Made by a program: the position numbers and the translations under genes. Source: Algoriphagus vanfongensis DSM 17529 (GTDB taxonomy: Bacteria > Bacteroidota > Bacteroidia > Cytophagales > Cyclobacteriaceae). Taken from it: a stretch of 64,000 bases of DNA. The DNA is taken from the NCBI RefSeq assembly GCF_000429465.1, contig NZ_AUBX01000015.1, positions 248,001-312,000 on the forward strand, given 5' to 3'. How positions within the stretch are numbered: position 1 is the first letter of the stretch; each line of letters starts with the position of its first letter. Below the pieces are notes generated by a model. The model was not told the DNA's origin and did no database searches. It was given only the letters and a program-made list of their open reading frames with translations. Positions 51,887 through 60,709 of this stretch are shown here, piece by piece.

Positions 51887-51955
51887 GAGTGGGTTGGTTT
51901 TAAACAGGCAAATAGACACTTTAGAGTTTGCGCTCTAACGATACAAAACTACGCT

Positions 51956-53632
51956 ATGGAAAGAAATAAACGCCTACGATCAGCCCTCTTTATGAGTTTG
52001 GGAGCGGCGTCCTGCTTGACTTTGGGATTTACTTTTGGAAAAATAGCCGGAGAGATCACTCCCCAATCCATAGATGGAGCATCTGATATCCTTGGTTTGT
52101 CATTTACTCCTGCCGAAAAAGACAGTATGCTCCGCAACCTGACCAATCAGCTGAGCGGAATCCAGAGTTCTAGAGAGATCAAATTGGATAACTCCGTGCC
52201 ACCGGCCCTGGTCTTCAATCCTCTTCCGAAGGGATTTTCTCCGCCTACCGAGCAAATGCCGCTGGACTTTGGCTTGACGGAGGAAGTACAACTGCCTGTA
52301 TCCGATGTGGATATTGCCTTTTTGCCAGTACATGAGCTAGCCGTCTTGATTCGGGACAATCAACTAAGCAGTGTCCGTCTCACCCGGATCTATCTGGATC
52401 GTATCAAAAAACACTCAGATACACTGCAATGTCTGATCACACTGATGGAAGATACTGCTTTGGAAAAAGCAAAGCAGATGGATCTAGAGTTGGCTGCAGG
52501 CAAGTATCGAGGGCCACTCCATGGTATTCCCTATGGGATCAAAGACCTATTGGCTGTCAAAGGAACCAAAACCACTTGGGGAGCTGCACCTTTCCAAAAT
52601 CAGCAACTAGACGAGACTGCTCAGATAGTCCAAAATTTGGATGAAGCGGGAGCTGTGTTGGTAGGGAAGTTTACTTTGGGTGCTTTGGCGATGGGGGATG
52701 TATGGTACGGTGGAGTGACCAAAAACCCCTGGAATCTTGAGCAGGGATCTAGTGGCTCTTCAGCTGGATCTGCCTCAGCTGTCAGTGCGGGTTTGGTGCC
52801 TTTTGCCATCGGTACTGAGACCCTTGGATCGATTGTGTCCCCTTCTACCCGAAATGGTGTGACTGGCTTGCGACCCACCTATGGTCGGGTGAGCAAGCAT
52901 GGAGCTATGGCGCTGAGCTGGTCGATGGATAAGATTGGCCCTATTTCTAGATCTGCTTTGGATAATGGTATCATCCTCTCAGTACTCAACGGCCCGGATG
53001 AAAAAGATGCCAGCACAATAGCTGCTTCCTTTAATTTTGATAGAAAGGTAGACCCCAAATCACTCAAAGTGGGGTATTTCAAACCATTTTTTGAGGGGGA
53101 AAGAGTATCTGAAAACGATAAGAATGTGCTGGAAACTTTAAAATCACTGGGAGTAGAATTGCATCCTTTGGAGTTGAAAACGAGCATCCCTCCCGGCCCA
53201 ATCGTCATGATGTTGATGGTCGAGGGGGCTGCAGCATTTGATGAATTGACCCGACTGGGATGGGATGATCAGCTGGTAGCGCAGCATCGCGGCGCTTGGC
53301 CCAATTTGTTTCGTGCAGCCAGATTTTATCCAGCTGTGGAATATGTCAATTTGAGTAGACAGCGTACTCTACTGATCGAAGAGATGCATGCTTTGATGAA
53401 AGATTATGACGTGATCGTAACTCCTTCCTTTGCTGGGTCTCAGCTTCAGATCACCAATCTGACTGGTCATCCGGCATTATGTCTTCCCAATGGTTTCAAT
53501 GAGCAAGGGAGTCCTACCTCGATTACTTTTTTGGGAAATCTTTTTGAAGAAGATAAGCTGGTGCTTTTGGGGGATTATGTGCAGAAAAATACCGATTGGC
53601 AGATGAAGAGGCCTCCTCTCTTTAACCAATAA
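51956..53632 (+). CDS. Exported amidase (amidase signature family)
   Basis: A 558-residue protein beginning MERNKRLRSALFMSLGAASC, an export signal with a possible lipobox (GAASC). The Ser-cisSer-Lys triad is visible: Lys in GIPYGIKDLLAVKG near residue 190, the Gly/Ser loop GSSGSSAGSASAVSAG near residue 265 and the nucleophile in GTETLGSIVSPSTRNG near residue 286. The substrate is unknown. The ATG at 51956 was preferred because the open extension upstream lacks a signal sequence. Confidence 0.9.
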   Translation: MERNKRLRSALFMSLGAASCLTLGFTFGKIAGEITPQSIDGASDILGLSFTPAEKDSMLRNLTNQLSGIQSSREIKLDNSVPPALVFNPLPKGFSPPTEQMPLDFGLTEEVQLPVSDVDIAFLPVHELAVLIRDNQLSSVRLTRIYLDRIKKHSDTLQCLITLMEDTALEKAKQMDLELAAGKYRGPLHGIPYGIKDLLAVKGTKTTWGAAPFQNQQLDETAQIVQNLDEAGAVLVGKFTLGALAMGDVWYGGVTKNPWNLEQGSSGSSAGSASAVSAGLVPFAIGTETLGSIVSPSTRNGVTGLRPTYGRVSKHGAMALSWSMDKIGPISRSALDNGIILSVLNGPDEKDASTIAASFNFDRKVDPKSLKVGYFKPFFEGERVSENDKNVLETLKSLGVELHPLELKTSIPPGPIVMMLMVEGAAAFDELTRLGWDDQLVAQHRGAWPNLFRAARFYPAVEYVNLSRQRTLLIEEMHALMKDYDVIVTPSFAGSQLQITNLTGHPALCLPNGFNEQGSPTSITFLGNLFEEDKLVLLGDYVQKNTDWQMKRPPLFNQ

Positions 53633-53637
53633 AAAAG

Positions 53638-53665
53638 AAAGCTCGGGCTAAACCCGAGCTTTTAT
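53638..53665. terminator. Bidirectional terminator
   Basis: AAAGCTCGGG and CCCGAGCTTT make a perfect 10-base stem with a 5-base loop and A/T runs on both sides. It lies between the convergent amidase and lipoprotein genes and can serve both. Confidence 0.85.
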
Positions 53666-54231
53666 TAATTGATAGCCCCTTGAATTTTCATGTTATTGGG
53701 CTTGAGAAACCAGATTTTTTGGGTGGTTTCCAGTTCGTAGTGATCGATGCGGTTTTCTCGGTTGTTCATATAGATGCCTCCGTGCGTGAAGGAGGTGTAG
53801 AACATGCTTTCACTGGCTCCTTTGAAGGTGATCCATACCGGATGATCGTTAACGATCCGCACTCTGATTTCCTGAATGGAAACCTTGGCCTCCGGTTTGG
53901 CACGGTGAATCAGGATGTCTTTCTCCACTTCTGTGGTGTAGCTGTCTATCAGTGAAGGTTTGTTGATATCAGCATCAAAGAAAGCACCCAGCTCCTCTTT
54001 CCATTCTTCCGTACTCGTGATTCGGTCAGATTGTTCTGAGACTCCGTTGATCCGAGAGATTTTTGTCACGTTTTTACCATCCAGTTTTTCGATTTCCTGA
54101 TTGACAAAACCCTTGAGGTCAAAGTAAGGCAAGACCTCCATTTTGTCCGGATTCTCGATTCCAGGGGCGTTTTCGCAGGAAGTAAGAAAGCAGAAAAAAA
54201 CTGCTATAATCGCTAGTCCTTTGAGTCTCAT
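53665..54231 (-). CDS. Hypothetical lipoprotein
   Basis: A 188-residue predicted lipoprotein with signal peptide MRLKGLAIIAVFFCFLTSC (lipobox LTSC, Cys19). The mature protein is soluble, with MFYTSFTHGGIYMNN and a C-terminal TQKIWFLKPNNMKIQGAIN. No family is recognised. Its ATG overlaps the TGA of gpmI by four bases, so it is co-transcribed and probably translationally coupled with gpmI. Confidence 0.7.
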   Translation of the reverse strand: MRLKGLAIIAVFFCFLTSCENAPGIENPDKMEVLPYFDLKGFVNQEIEKLDGKNVTKISRINGVSEQSDRITSTEEWKEELGAFFDADINKPSLIDSYTTEVEKDILIHRAKPEAKVSIQEIRVRIVNDHPVWITFKGASESMFYTSFTHGGIYMNNRENRIDHYELETTQKIWFLKPNNMKIQGAIN

Positions 54232-55754
54232 TCAGCCAATAAGATTTCACCAGTCATTTCAGCGGGACTAGCCACACCCATGAGTTTAAGAATAGTCGGA
54301 GCCAGATCTCCCAGTTTACCGTTTTTCACAGGGATTTGGTCCTGCTTGTCTACCAAGATAAACGGAACCAAGTTGGTCGTATGAGCTGTATTGGGAGTGC
54401 CATCCTCGTTGATCATCATGTCACTATTGCCGTGATCGGCAATGACGATGATGGTGTAGTCATTGTCCAAAGCGGTGGTGACTACAGAGCTGGTACACTC
54501 ATCGACAGCCTCACAGGCTTTGACAGCTGCGTCAAAGTCCCCGGTATGGCCCACCATATCTGCGTTGGCAAAGTTGAGACAGATGAAATCAGCGCTTTTT
54601 TTCTTCAGCTCTGTGTTGATTTTGGAAGCGATTTCATATGCACTCATCTCAGGTTTGAGATCATAAGTTGCCACTTTGGGAGATGGGCAGAGGATTCTAC
54701 TTTCTCCTTCAAATTCCTTCTCACGTCCACCTGAAAAGAAAAAGGTAACGTGCGGATATTTTTCAGTTTCTGCGATTCGGATCTGTTTCTTCCCGGCTGC
54801 TTCCAAAACTTGCCCAAGAGTATTGTTCAGATTGTCTTTTTCAAAAAGCACTTTGACATTTTGGAAGGTCTCATCGTAGTTGGTAAACGTGATGTAATCC
54901 AAATCGAGCTTTTTCATATTGTAATCTTCAAAATCCCGCTGGGTCAAGACTTGAGAGATCTCTCGTCCGCGGTCTGTGCGGAAATTGAAGCAAATGACCA
55001 AGTCACCCTCTTCGATTTTCGCAAGAGGCTGATTGTCCGCACCTACATGGATGATAGGACGGATAAATTCATCTGTGACATTATTGTCATAAGATTTTTT
55101 GATAGCGGCTAGGATGTCCTTGGACTTTTCCCCTTCACCGAGTACCATCGCATCGTAGGCGAGCTTGACACGCTCCCAACGATTGTCCCGATCCATGGCG
55201 TAGTATCTTCCTACTACGGAAGCTATCTGACCTGCAGACTGTGTCAGGTGCTGCTGAAGATCTTCCAAATAGGCGATGCCTCCTTTGGGATCTGTATCTC
55301 TACCGTCCGTGAAGGCATGGATGTATACTTTTTCTACTTCATGATACTTGGCGGCATCACACAGCCCTTTGAGGTGATTGATGTGCGCATGGACTCCACC
55401 ATCAGATACCAAGCCGATGAAATGGGCTTTTTTACCGGAAGCTTTCACTTTGGCAAAAGCCTCTTTCAATACCGGATGCTCGTTGAGATCTCCGTTTTTT
55501 ACAGCTTGATTGATTTTGACGAGATCCTGATAAACAATTCTTCCTGCACCGATATTCATGTGTCCCACTTCAGAATTGCCCATCTGGCCTTCTGGCAATC
55601 CTACCGCCAAACCAGAAGCTTCCAGTTTGCCATGAGGATATTTGGTGTAAAGGCTATCTACAAAAGGTGTTTTGGCTTTGTCGATGGCGGATACGGCTGG
55701 GTTGGTAGCAATACCCCATCCATCTAGAATCATTAAAAGTACTTTCTTTTCCAT
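54228..55754 (-). CDS. gpmI: 2,3-Bisphosphoglycerate-independent phosphoglycerate mutase
   Basis: A 508-residue two-manganese alkaline-phosphatase-superfamily mutase of glycolysis. Metal and nucleophile sites are visible: LLMILDGWG at the N-terminus, GQMGNSEVGHMNIGAGR near residue 57 (catalytic Ser), HAFTDGRDTDP near residue 147 and IVIADHGNSDMMINEDG near residue 435. A TATATTTG -7-like element lies exactly four bases before the ATG. Confidence 0.96.
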   Translation of the reverse strand: MEKKVLLMILDGWGIATNPAVSAIDKAKTPFVDSLYTKYPHGKLEASGLAVGLPEGQMGNSEVGHMNIGAGRIVYQDLVKINQAVKNGDLNEHPVLKEAFAKVKASGKKAHFIGLVSDGGVHAHINHLKGLCDAAKYHEVEKVYIHAFTDGRDTDPKGGIAYLEDLQQHLTQSAGQIASVVGRYYAMDRDNRWERVKLAYDAMVLGEGEKSKDILAAIKKSYDNNVTDEFIRPIIHVGADNQPLAKIEEGDLVICFNFRTDRGREISQVLTQRDFEDYNMKKLDLDYITFTNYDETFQNVKVLFEKDNLNNTLGQVLEAAGKKQIRIAETEKYPHVTFFFSGGREKEFEGESRILCPSPKVATYDLKPEMSAYEIASKINTELKKKSADFICLNFANADMVGHTGDFDAAVKACEAVDECTSSVVTTALDNDYTIIVIADHGNSDMMINEDGTPNTAHTTNLVPFILVDKQDQIPVKNGKLGDLAPTILKLMGVASPAEMTGEILLAE

Positions 55755-55758
55755 GTGG

Positions 55759-55766
55759 CAAATATA
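55759..55766 (-). promoter_or_regulatory. -7-like element four bases before gpmI
   Basis: TATATTTG on the minus strand fits TAnnTTTG and is followed by four bases and the ATG. No TTG is seen at the right distance upstream. If used, the transcript would begin at or next to the start codon. Confidence 0.45.
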
Positions 55767-55887
55767 TTATTTTTCTTTCCAATCTTACCCGAAGCGGTCC
55801 GAGTTGATTGCTTTTTGGCATTCTGACCTAATTCCCAAAAATGGACCTGAAGATGTTGATTTTGGCTTAGTATTTGGTAAATGTGCC

Positions 55888-56286
55888 ATGATGTTTTTAT
55901 TACAACTTCTATTTTCCGTTTTTCTTGTGTTGGGGCTTCCAGAGAATCCAGCTTCACAGACGACATCCATTGACCCGGTGATAGGGGCAATAGAGTCGGG
56001 CTCCAGCTCGGACTTGGCGAGGTATTTTGACAGTAGTATTTCTTTGAATATCAACGGACAACAGGGGGATTATTCCAAAAGTCAAGCGGAGATTGTGCTC
56101 AAGGATTTTTTTAAAAAGAACCCATCGATGGGCTTTACTTTGGTGTTCAAGAGTGAGTCTAATCCCAGCTTAAGTTCCTATATCGGAAATTATGAAAGCG
56201 GGCAGGGCCAATATAAGGTTTTCATCAAAGTCAATCAGCAAGACGCTCAAGTCAAGGTCTACAGCCTGGGATTTGTAAAAGCCTAA
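55888..56286 (+). CDS. DUF4783 family exported protein
   Basis: A 132-residue protein. The ATG at 55888 gives the signal peptide MMFLLQLLFSVFLVLGLP; the longer open frame is a shadow of gpmI. The mature part, DPVIGAIESGSSSDLARYFDSSISLNINGQQGDYSKSQ with GFTLVFKSESN and the end VYSLGFVKA, matches the NTF2-like DUF4783 family of Bacteroidota. It lies 52 bases upstream of nadC. Its role is unknown. Confidence 0.8.
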   Translation: MMFLLQLLFSVFLVLGLPENPASQTTSIDPVIGAIESGSSSDLARYFDSSISLNINGQQGDYSKSQAEIVLKDFFKKNPSMGFTLVFKSESNPSLSSYIGNYESGQGQYKVFIKVNQQDAQVKVYSLGFVKA

Positions 56287-56326
56287 GCATTTTTCCAAAA
56301 AAAAGACTTCATCCCATCAATATGCC

Positions 56327-56334
56327 TATTTTTG
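56327..56334 (+). promoter_or_regulatory. -7-like element four bases before nadC
   Basis: TATTTTTG fits TAnnTTTG and is followed by CGGC and the nadC ATG. The -33 element is not evident. Spacing is the same as for queG and gpmI. Confidence 0.45.
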
Positions 56335-56338
56335 CGGC

Positions 56339-57196
56339 ATGAAACCTTCCTATCTCACCGAACAGGCCATTCAGCAATTTATTCAAGCAGCTTTTGCGGA
56401 AGACATCGGGCCGGGGGATTATTCTTCTCTGGCGGCGATTCCTGAAGGTAAAGTCGGACGTGCAAGGCTCTTGATCAAAGGAGATGGAATCTTGGCTGGT
56501 GTGGAGATGGCGGAGAAAATTTTTAAAAGGTATGATCCCGGACTTCAGGTCGAAATCCTCAAGAGTGACGGCGAGCAAGTTAAGTTTGGTGACATCGGCT
56601 TGATCGTGTCAGGGTCTTCGGCCTCCATATTATCAGCAGAAAGGCTGGTTCTCAATTGCATGCAGCGTATGAGTGGGATTGCGACTTTGACTCATCAGAT
56701 GACTCAGAAAATCCTCCATACCAAAGCTCGTCTAATGGACACGAGGAAGACTACTCCCAATTTTCGTCTGATGGAAAAATGGGCAGTGCATATCGGCGGA
56801 GGAGTCAATCATCGCTTTGCACTCTATGATATGGTCATGCTCAAGGACAATCATGTGGACTTTGCCGGAGGGATCCCATCAGCCATCGCCCGTACCCGGG
56901 ATTATCTGGATAAAAATAAGCTCGAGCTCAAAATTGAAGTTGAAACTCGGAATCTACAGGAAGTCCAAGAAGTATTGGAGACGGGCGGGGTAGATTATAT
57001 CATGCTGGACAATATGGACTATGAGACCATGCGCCAAGCTGTAGCGATGATTGATGGACGCTTTCTGACAGAAGCCTCGGGAGGGATCACCGAAGAGACA
57101 CTGGCTCAGGTAGCCGACTGCGGAGTAGATTTTATCTCTATGGGAGCTTTGACTCACTCTGTCAAGAGTATGGATATCAGCCTAAAAGCATTTTAA
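56339..57196 (+). CDS. nadC: Nicotinate-nucleotide diphosphorylase (carboxylating)
   Basis: A 285-residue quinolinate phosphoribosyltransferase of NAD synthesis. The N-terminal AFAEDIGPGDYSSLAAIP, RLVLNCMQRMSGIAT near residue 101, DTRKTTPNFRLMEKWAV near residue 137 with the following GGGVNHRF, and VDYIMLDNMD / TEASGGIT are the family blocks with quinolinate-binding Arg and Lys residues. Length is typical. Confidence 0.95.
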   Translation: MKPSYLTEQAIQQFIQAAFAEDIGPGDYSSLAAIPEGKVGRARLLIKGDGILAGVEMAEKIFKRYDPGLQVEILKSDGEQVKFGDIGLIVSGSSASILSAERLVLNCMQRMSGIATLTHQMTQKILHTKARLMDTRKTTPNFRLMEKWAVHIGGGVNHRFALYDMVMLKDNHVDFAGGIPSAIARTRDYLDKNKLELKIEVETRNLQEVQEVLETGGVDYIMLDNMDYETMRQAVAMIDGRFLTEASGGITEETLAQVADCGVDFISMGALTHSVKSMDISLKAF

Positions 57197-57271
57197 TTGA
57201 AATTTCTTACTGGTTTGGAAGTGACTTTTGGCTTGATTTCTGTCTAAAGAGTAACGAATCAATACCAACTC

Positions 57272-57676
57272 ATGAGAAATTTATTAGTACTATCAGCCAT
57301 TCTCTTTGTATTTTCCTGTAGCTCTAAGTCCTATCCCGATGCCAAGTGGGAAGGGAAGCCTTGGACTTTGGTAGAAATAATGGGAATTCCTGTTCAGACT
57401 TCAGGTTCTATTCAGGATGCGCATTTGGAGTTTGATTCTCGCAGAAGAGAAGCTTCCGGCAATGGAGGTTGCAATCGGATCATGGCTCCTTACGAAATAG
57501 AGAAAAAGGGACAGATTGAATTTGGAGAAATAGGCCTGACTCGAATGGCTTGCCAGAATGCGGCCTTTGAAAATAAGTTTTTGGAAACCCTGAAATCCGT
57601 TCGATATTATTCTTATTCCGGAGGAGAACTGCTTTTTAAAAACGGTAGAAAGGACGTCATTCTCAAATTCCAATAA
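57272..57676 (+). CDS. META-domain lipoprotein (HslJ-like)
   Basis: A 134-residue lipoprotein with lipobox VFSC (Cys16). The META domain shows KPWTLVEIMGIPV, then EASGNGGCNRIMAPYEI, IGLTRMACQNAAFENKFLETL and the final LLFKNGRKDVILKF, the HslJ/META pattern including the two conserved cysteines. It probably resides in the outer-membrane periplasmic leaflet. Function is not known beyond a general stress or envelope role in relatives. Confidence 0.88.
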   Translation: MRNLLVLSAILFVFSCSSKSYPDAKWEGKPWTLVEIMGIPVQTSGSIQDAHLEFDSRRREASGNGGCNRIMAPYEIEKKGQIEFGEIGLTRMACQNAAFENKFLETLKSVRYYSYSGGELLFKNGRKDVILKFQ

Positions 57677-57691
57677 AAGACAGAGAAGCTT

Positions 57692-58822
57692 TCAAAACCA
57701 ATTCTTGGATTTGAAATACCAGATCATCCCGACGACCATCGTACCCATCAGCCCTAATGCATAGTAGTAGCCATTAGTCCAGTGGAGCTCAGGGATATTG
57801 TCAAAATTCATCCCATAGAGTCCAACTACAAAGCTCAGTGGAATGAAAATAGTGGAGATGATGGTGAGCACTTTCATGACATTGTTCATGCGATTAGAAA
57901 GGCTGTTCATATACAGATCTAGCACGCCAGAGGACATGTCCCGGAATACCTCCATTGTCTCGATGACCTGAATTGTATTTTCGTACAAATCCCGAAGGAA
58001 AGGCTTCACCTCTGCCGATATCCGGTTTTCTGCATATTTGTCAAAAGAGCCGATAACTTCCCGCAGTGGATATACCGACCTGCGTAGCTCAGACATTTCT
58101 CTTTTGAGTAAATAAAGTGCATTTAGTGTATCGTTACCAGGTGTATTGAGAGCAAGGGATTCCAGGTTTTCGATTTTCTCCCCGACATTTTCCATTACCA
58201 GAAAGTAATTATCCACCACTGCATCCAGCAAGGCATAGAGGAGATAGTCAGCTCCTCTCTTGCGGATATTGCGGGTGATATCCTCCAGTCGGACGCGTAC
58301 AGGTTGGAAAACATCTCCTTTTTTCTCCTGAAATGTGATCAATACGTCCTCCTTGAGGATAAAACTGATCTGTTCCTCATCGATTGGAGATTCAGGATTG
58401 GGACATTGGATCATCTTCAGGGAAGCAAAAATGTAGGAGTCAAAAATCTCCATTTTGGGACGCTGATCTTGCAGAATATCTTCCAGTGTCAGCTTGTGGA
58501 TGCCAAATTGCTGTCCGATTTTCTCCAGAATACTTACATCATGCAGCCCTACGATGTCGATCCAGAGTACCTTTTTGCGATCCGCATGGATTTTGGAAAG
58601 CTGACCGACCTGGATGGACTTTTCGACCATCTCGCTTTCGTCAAAGGTGATTACTTTGATCGATACTTCCTCTTGGCGTTTTTCACGATTGAAAACCAAT
58701 GAACCCGGAGGAAGTCCTACTTCAGGATGTTTGATCTTTTTGTGGGGTCTAAAAAGCTTCTGAACGTTTCTAAAACTCGGTTTTTTTGCCTTCATCCGTT
58801 GGGGTTGCTGCTGATTTTGCAT
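57692..58822 (-). CDS. corA: CorA-type magnesium/cobalt transporter
   Basis: A 376-residue pentameric channel. A large cytoplasmic domain is followed by two C-terminal membrane helices, with the selectivity motif YGMN near residue 336 ([15 protein letters not shown]) and the conserved [21 protein letters not shown] helix before it. An alternative ATG at 58795 would shorten the N-terminus by nine residues. The gene start overlaps the end of queG by 53 bases, so the two are co-transcribed. Confidence 0.95.
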   Translation of the reverse strand: MQNQQQPQRMKAKKPSFRNVQKLFRPHKKIKHPEVGLPPGSLVFNREKRQEEVSIKVITFDESEMVEKSIQVGQLSKIHADRKKVLWIDIVGLHDVSILEKIGQQFGIHKLTLEDILQDQRPKMEIFDSYIFASLKMIQCPNPESPIDEEQISFILKEDVLITFQEKKGDVFQPVRVRLEDITRNIRKRGADYLLYALLDAVVDNYFLVMENVGEKIENLESLALNTPGNDTLNALYLLKREMSELRRSVYPLREVIGSFDKYAENRISAEVKPFLRDLYENTIQVIETMEVFRDMSSGVLDLYMNSLSNRMNNVMKVLTIISTIFIPLSFVVGLYGMNFDNIPELHWTNGYYYALGLMGTMVVGMIWYFKSKNWF

Positions 58823-59747
58823 TCAGAAATTCGATATTTCTTTTCAATCCAGCAAATTTGGTGCGCTTTAGGGCGGATTTTTTGAAAACCTTTCGGAAAG
58901 TTTCCTCGGTTATTTCCTTCCATTCCGATCTTGATATTTCCTGCAACGAATCTGAAGGAGAAAATTTGGGTTCATGGTGGGCTTTGGAAAAACGGTTCCA
59001 AGGACAGACGTCCTGGCAGATATCACAGCCAAAAACCCAGTTTTCCATTTTGTTTTGGAACTCAGTGGGTATAGCATCCTTCAGCTCGATCGTCAGGTAA
59101 GAAATACAGCGAGAGCCGTCTACTACCCCAGCTTGTGCGATGGCATCAGTGGGACATGCATCGATGCAGGCGGTGCAGGTGCCACAGTAATCTTTGGTCA
59201 GGGGACTGTCGGGAGTAGCTTCCAGATCGATGATCAACTCGGCGAGGAAGAAGAAACTTCCCATTTCCCGATTCAGGAGGAGACTGTTTTTCCCAAGCCA
59301 GCCCAATCCGGCTTTTTGGGCCCATTGACGCTCCATCACCGGAGCGGAATCCACAAATCCTCGTCCGTCGATCTCTCCAATTTCCTCTCGGAGGATTTCC
59401 AGAAATTCGTTAAGCTTCTCTCGGATCACAAAATGATAATCCTCACCATAGGCATATTTGGCGAGTTTGATGGACTCGGAAGACTCAGGAAGTTTCTGCT
59501 CAGGGTAATAATTGTATATCAGCGACACCACCGTTTTGGCACCTTCTACGAGTTGGGTTGGGTCGAGACGCTTGTCAAAGTGATTGGCCAAATAGCCCAT
59601 TTGACCGTTGTAATTCCTGCTGAGCCATTCTTCCAATCTCGGTGCTTCTTCCTCGAGAAATCCCGCTTTCGCAATCCCACAATAGTCAAAGCCCAGCCGC
59701 TTAGCGGTGGATTTGAGAATGGCGGCGTGTTTTTCGGCAGAGTTCAC
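58770..59747 (-). CDS. queG: tRNA epoxyqueuosine(34) reductase
   Basis: A 325-residue iron-sulfur and cobalamin enzyme that reduces epoxyqueuosine in tRNA to queuosine. Two [4Fe-4S] motifs are visible: [16 protein letters not shown] near residue 192 and [13 protein letters not shown] near residue 239. The N-terminus reads [21 protein letters not shown] use the GTG at 59747 as start: an ATG 69 bases upstream adds 23 residues unlike the family, and a full promoter ends four bases before the GTG. It overlaps corA by 53 bases. Confidence 0.92.
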   Translation of the reverse strand: MNSAEKHAAILKSTAKRLGFDYCGIAKAGFLEEEAPRLEEWLSRNYNGQMGYLANHFDKRLDPTQLVEGAKTVVSLIYNYYPEQKLPESSESIKLAKYAYGEDYHFVIREKLNEFLEILREEIGEIDGRGFVDSAPVMERQWAQKAGLGWLGKNSLLLNREMGSFFFLAELIIDLEATPDSPLTKDYCGTCTACIDACPTDAIAQAGVVDGSRCISYLTIELKDAIPTEFQNKMENWVFGCDICQDVCPWNRFSKAHHEPKFSPSDSLQEISRSEWKEITEETFRKVFKKSALKRTKFAGLKRNIEFLNAKSAATPTDEGKKTEF

Positions 59748-59751
59748 GGGA

Positions 59752-59781
59752 CAAAGATAGGGGACTTCACTGTTCTCCCAA
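59752..59781 (-). promoter_or_regulatory. Promoter of queG giving a near-leaderless transcript
   Basis: On the minus strand TTG (59781-59779), 19 bases, then TATCTTTG (59759-59752) match the Bacteroidota consensus fully. Only four bases separate the -7 element from the GTG at 59747, so the start point would coincide with the start codon. Confidence 0.65.
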
Positions 59782-59958
59782 TTGTAGGAAGAAAGCAGGA
59801 AAATCAACTTAATCAATGAGCTTTGCTTGTTTGAATTAAATCGATAAAAGAATAATTCGTAAGTCTAATTTTTAAATAGGCTCTTGGAGTTCACTGGAGG
59901 AAATGTAAAGTGGATCAAAAGAAAACTATAACTTTATCAAATCCCCTTGTGCACCAAT

Positions 59959-60432
59959 ATGACTCGAGTAATTCTGCTTTTTTTCATGCTAACTTTTCAT
60001 TTAGCCACTTTTGCCCAAAGGAATCTCTATACAATTGCCCGATCTGAGGATCAGAGGTGGTTCACGATCGAGTCTATCGAAAATCGGCAATTCAGCTCAG
60101 AAGAATATCATATTCCAAAAGATTGCCACCCATCTCTGATACAGGAGCAAATAAATTTTGAGCGAGATTTCGCCTCTTATTTTACTGAAGAGGAATTGGA
60201 GCTTTTCCTAGAAATAAAGTTAGTCGGAAAACTGAGCTTTAATGATAAAGGCAGAGTAGAGCAAATGTCCTTTTTGACAAAGGTGGAACCCACGCCTTTT
60301 TTGGACTATTTTCCACGAATTGAAAAGCTGGTATTAGACCACATTGATCTCAGTGCTACTCCCTGTAAAAATCTTAAAGACAGGATATTTAATTTGCACT
60401 TGCCTTTATACATAAGGGACAGAGATGAATAA
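59959..60432 (+). CDS. Hypothetical exported protein
   Basis: A 157-residue protein with a signal peptide MTRVILLFFMLTFHLATFAQ. The ATG at 59959 is preferred to a TTG upstream. The mature part contains two cysteines (KDCHPS, ATPCKN) and the segment FLEIKLVGKLSFNDKGRVEQM, which has a weak likeness to TonB C-terminal-type strands. No family is assigned. It stands alone between queG and the VWA gene. Confidence 0.6.
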   Translation: MTRVILLFFMLTFHLATFAQRNLYTIARSEDQRWFTIESIENRQFSSEEYHIPKDCHPSLIQEQINFERDFASYFTEEELELFLEIKLVGKLSFNDKGRVEQMSFLTKVEPTPFLDYFPRIEKLVLDHIDLSATPCKNLKDRIFNLHLPLYIRDRDE

Positions 60433-60487
60433 TTGGGGGAAGACCATGATACATTGCCCCTCAAGAGTTTCCGGAATCTTCACATCC

Positions 60488-60518
60488 GCTACCAAGACCG
60501 AATAACTGCTACCAAGAC
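60488..60518. repeat. Two copies of GCTACCAAGAC, 20 bases apart
   Basis: The 11-base word GCTACCAAGAC occurs at 60488-60498 and 60508-60518 in the gap before the VWA gene. A third imperfect start (GCAGCCAA) follows 20 bases later. Confidence 0.35.
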
Positions 60519-60674
60519 ATCCGACCAGCAGCCAATTCTTCATCTTTTTTGAGAATTTCTCTGCTTTATTAAACTCACCAAGCCCCCCGTTTGTTATCTG
60601 TTCTCTTAGCAGTCATGATTGGATATCACCGGTTTCAATCTTATTTTCAAAAGAGATTGGACTCTCTACTAATC

Positions 60675-60709
60675 TCTTGAATCTTGATTCTAGCATCTAA
60701 AATCAAAAA
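60675..60709. repeat. Heptamer array abutting the VWA gene start
   Basis: Five 7-base units (TCTTGAA, TCTTGAT, TCTAGCA, TCTAAAA, TCAAAAA) end exactly at the base before the VWA gene ATG. Two words are shared with the radA-polA array. Confidence 0.6.

Noticed and set aside
55672..55887. Longer N-terminus for the DUF4783 protein
   Set aside because: The extension lies antisense to gpmI, and the signal peptide begins only at 55888.
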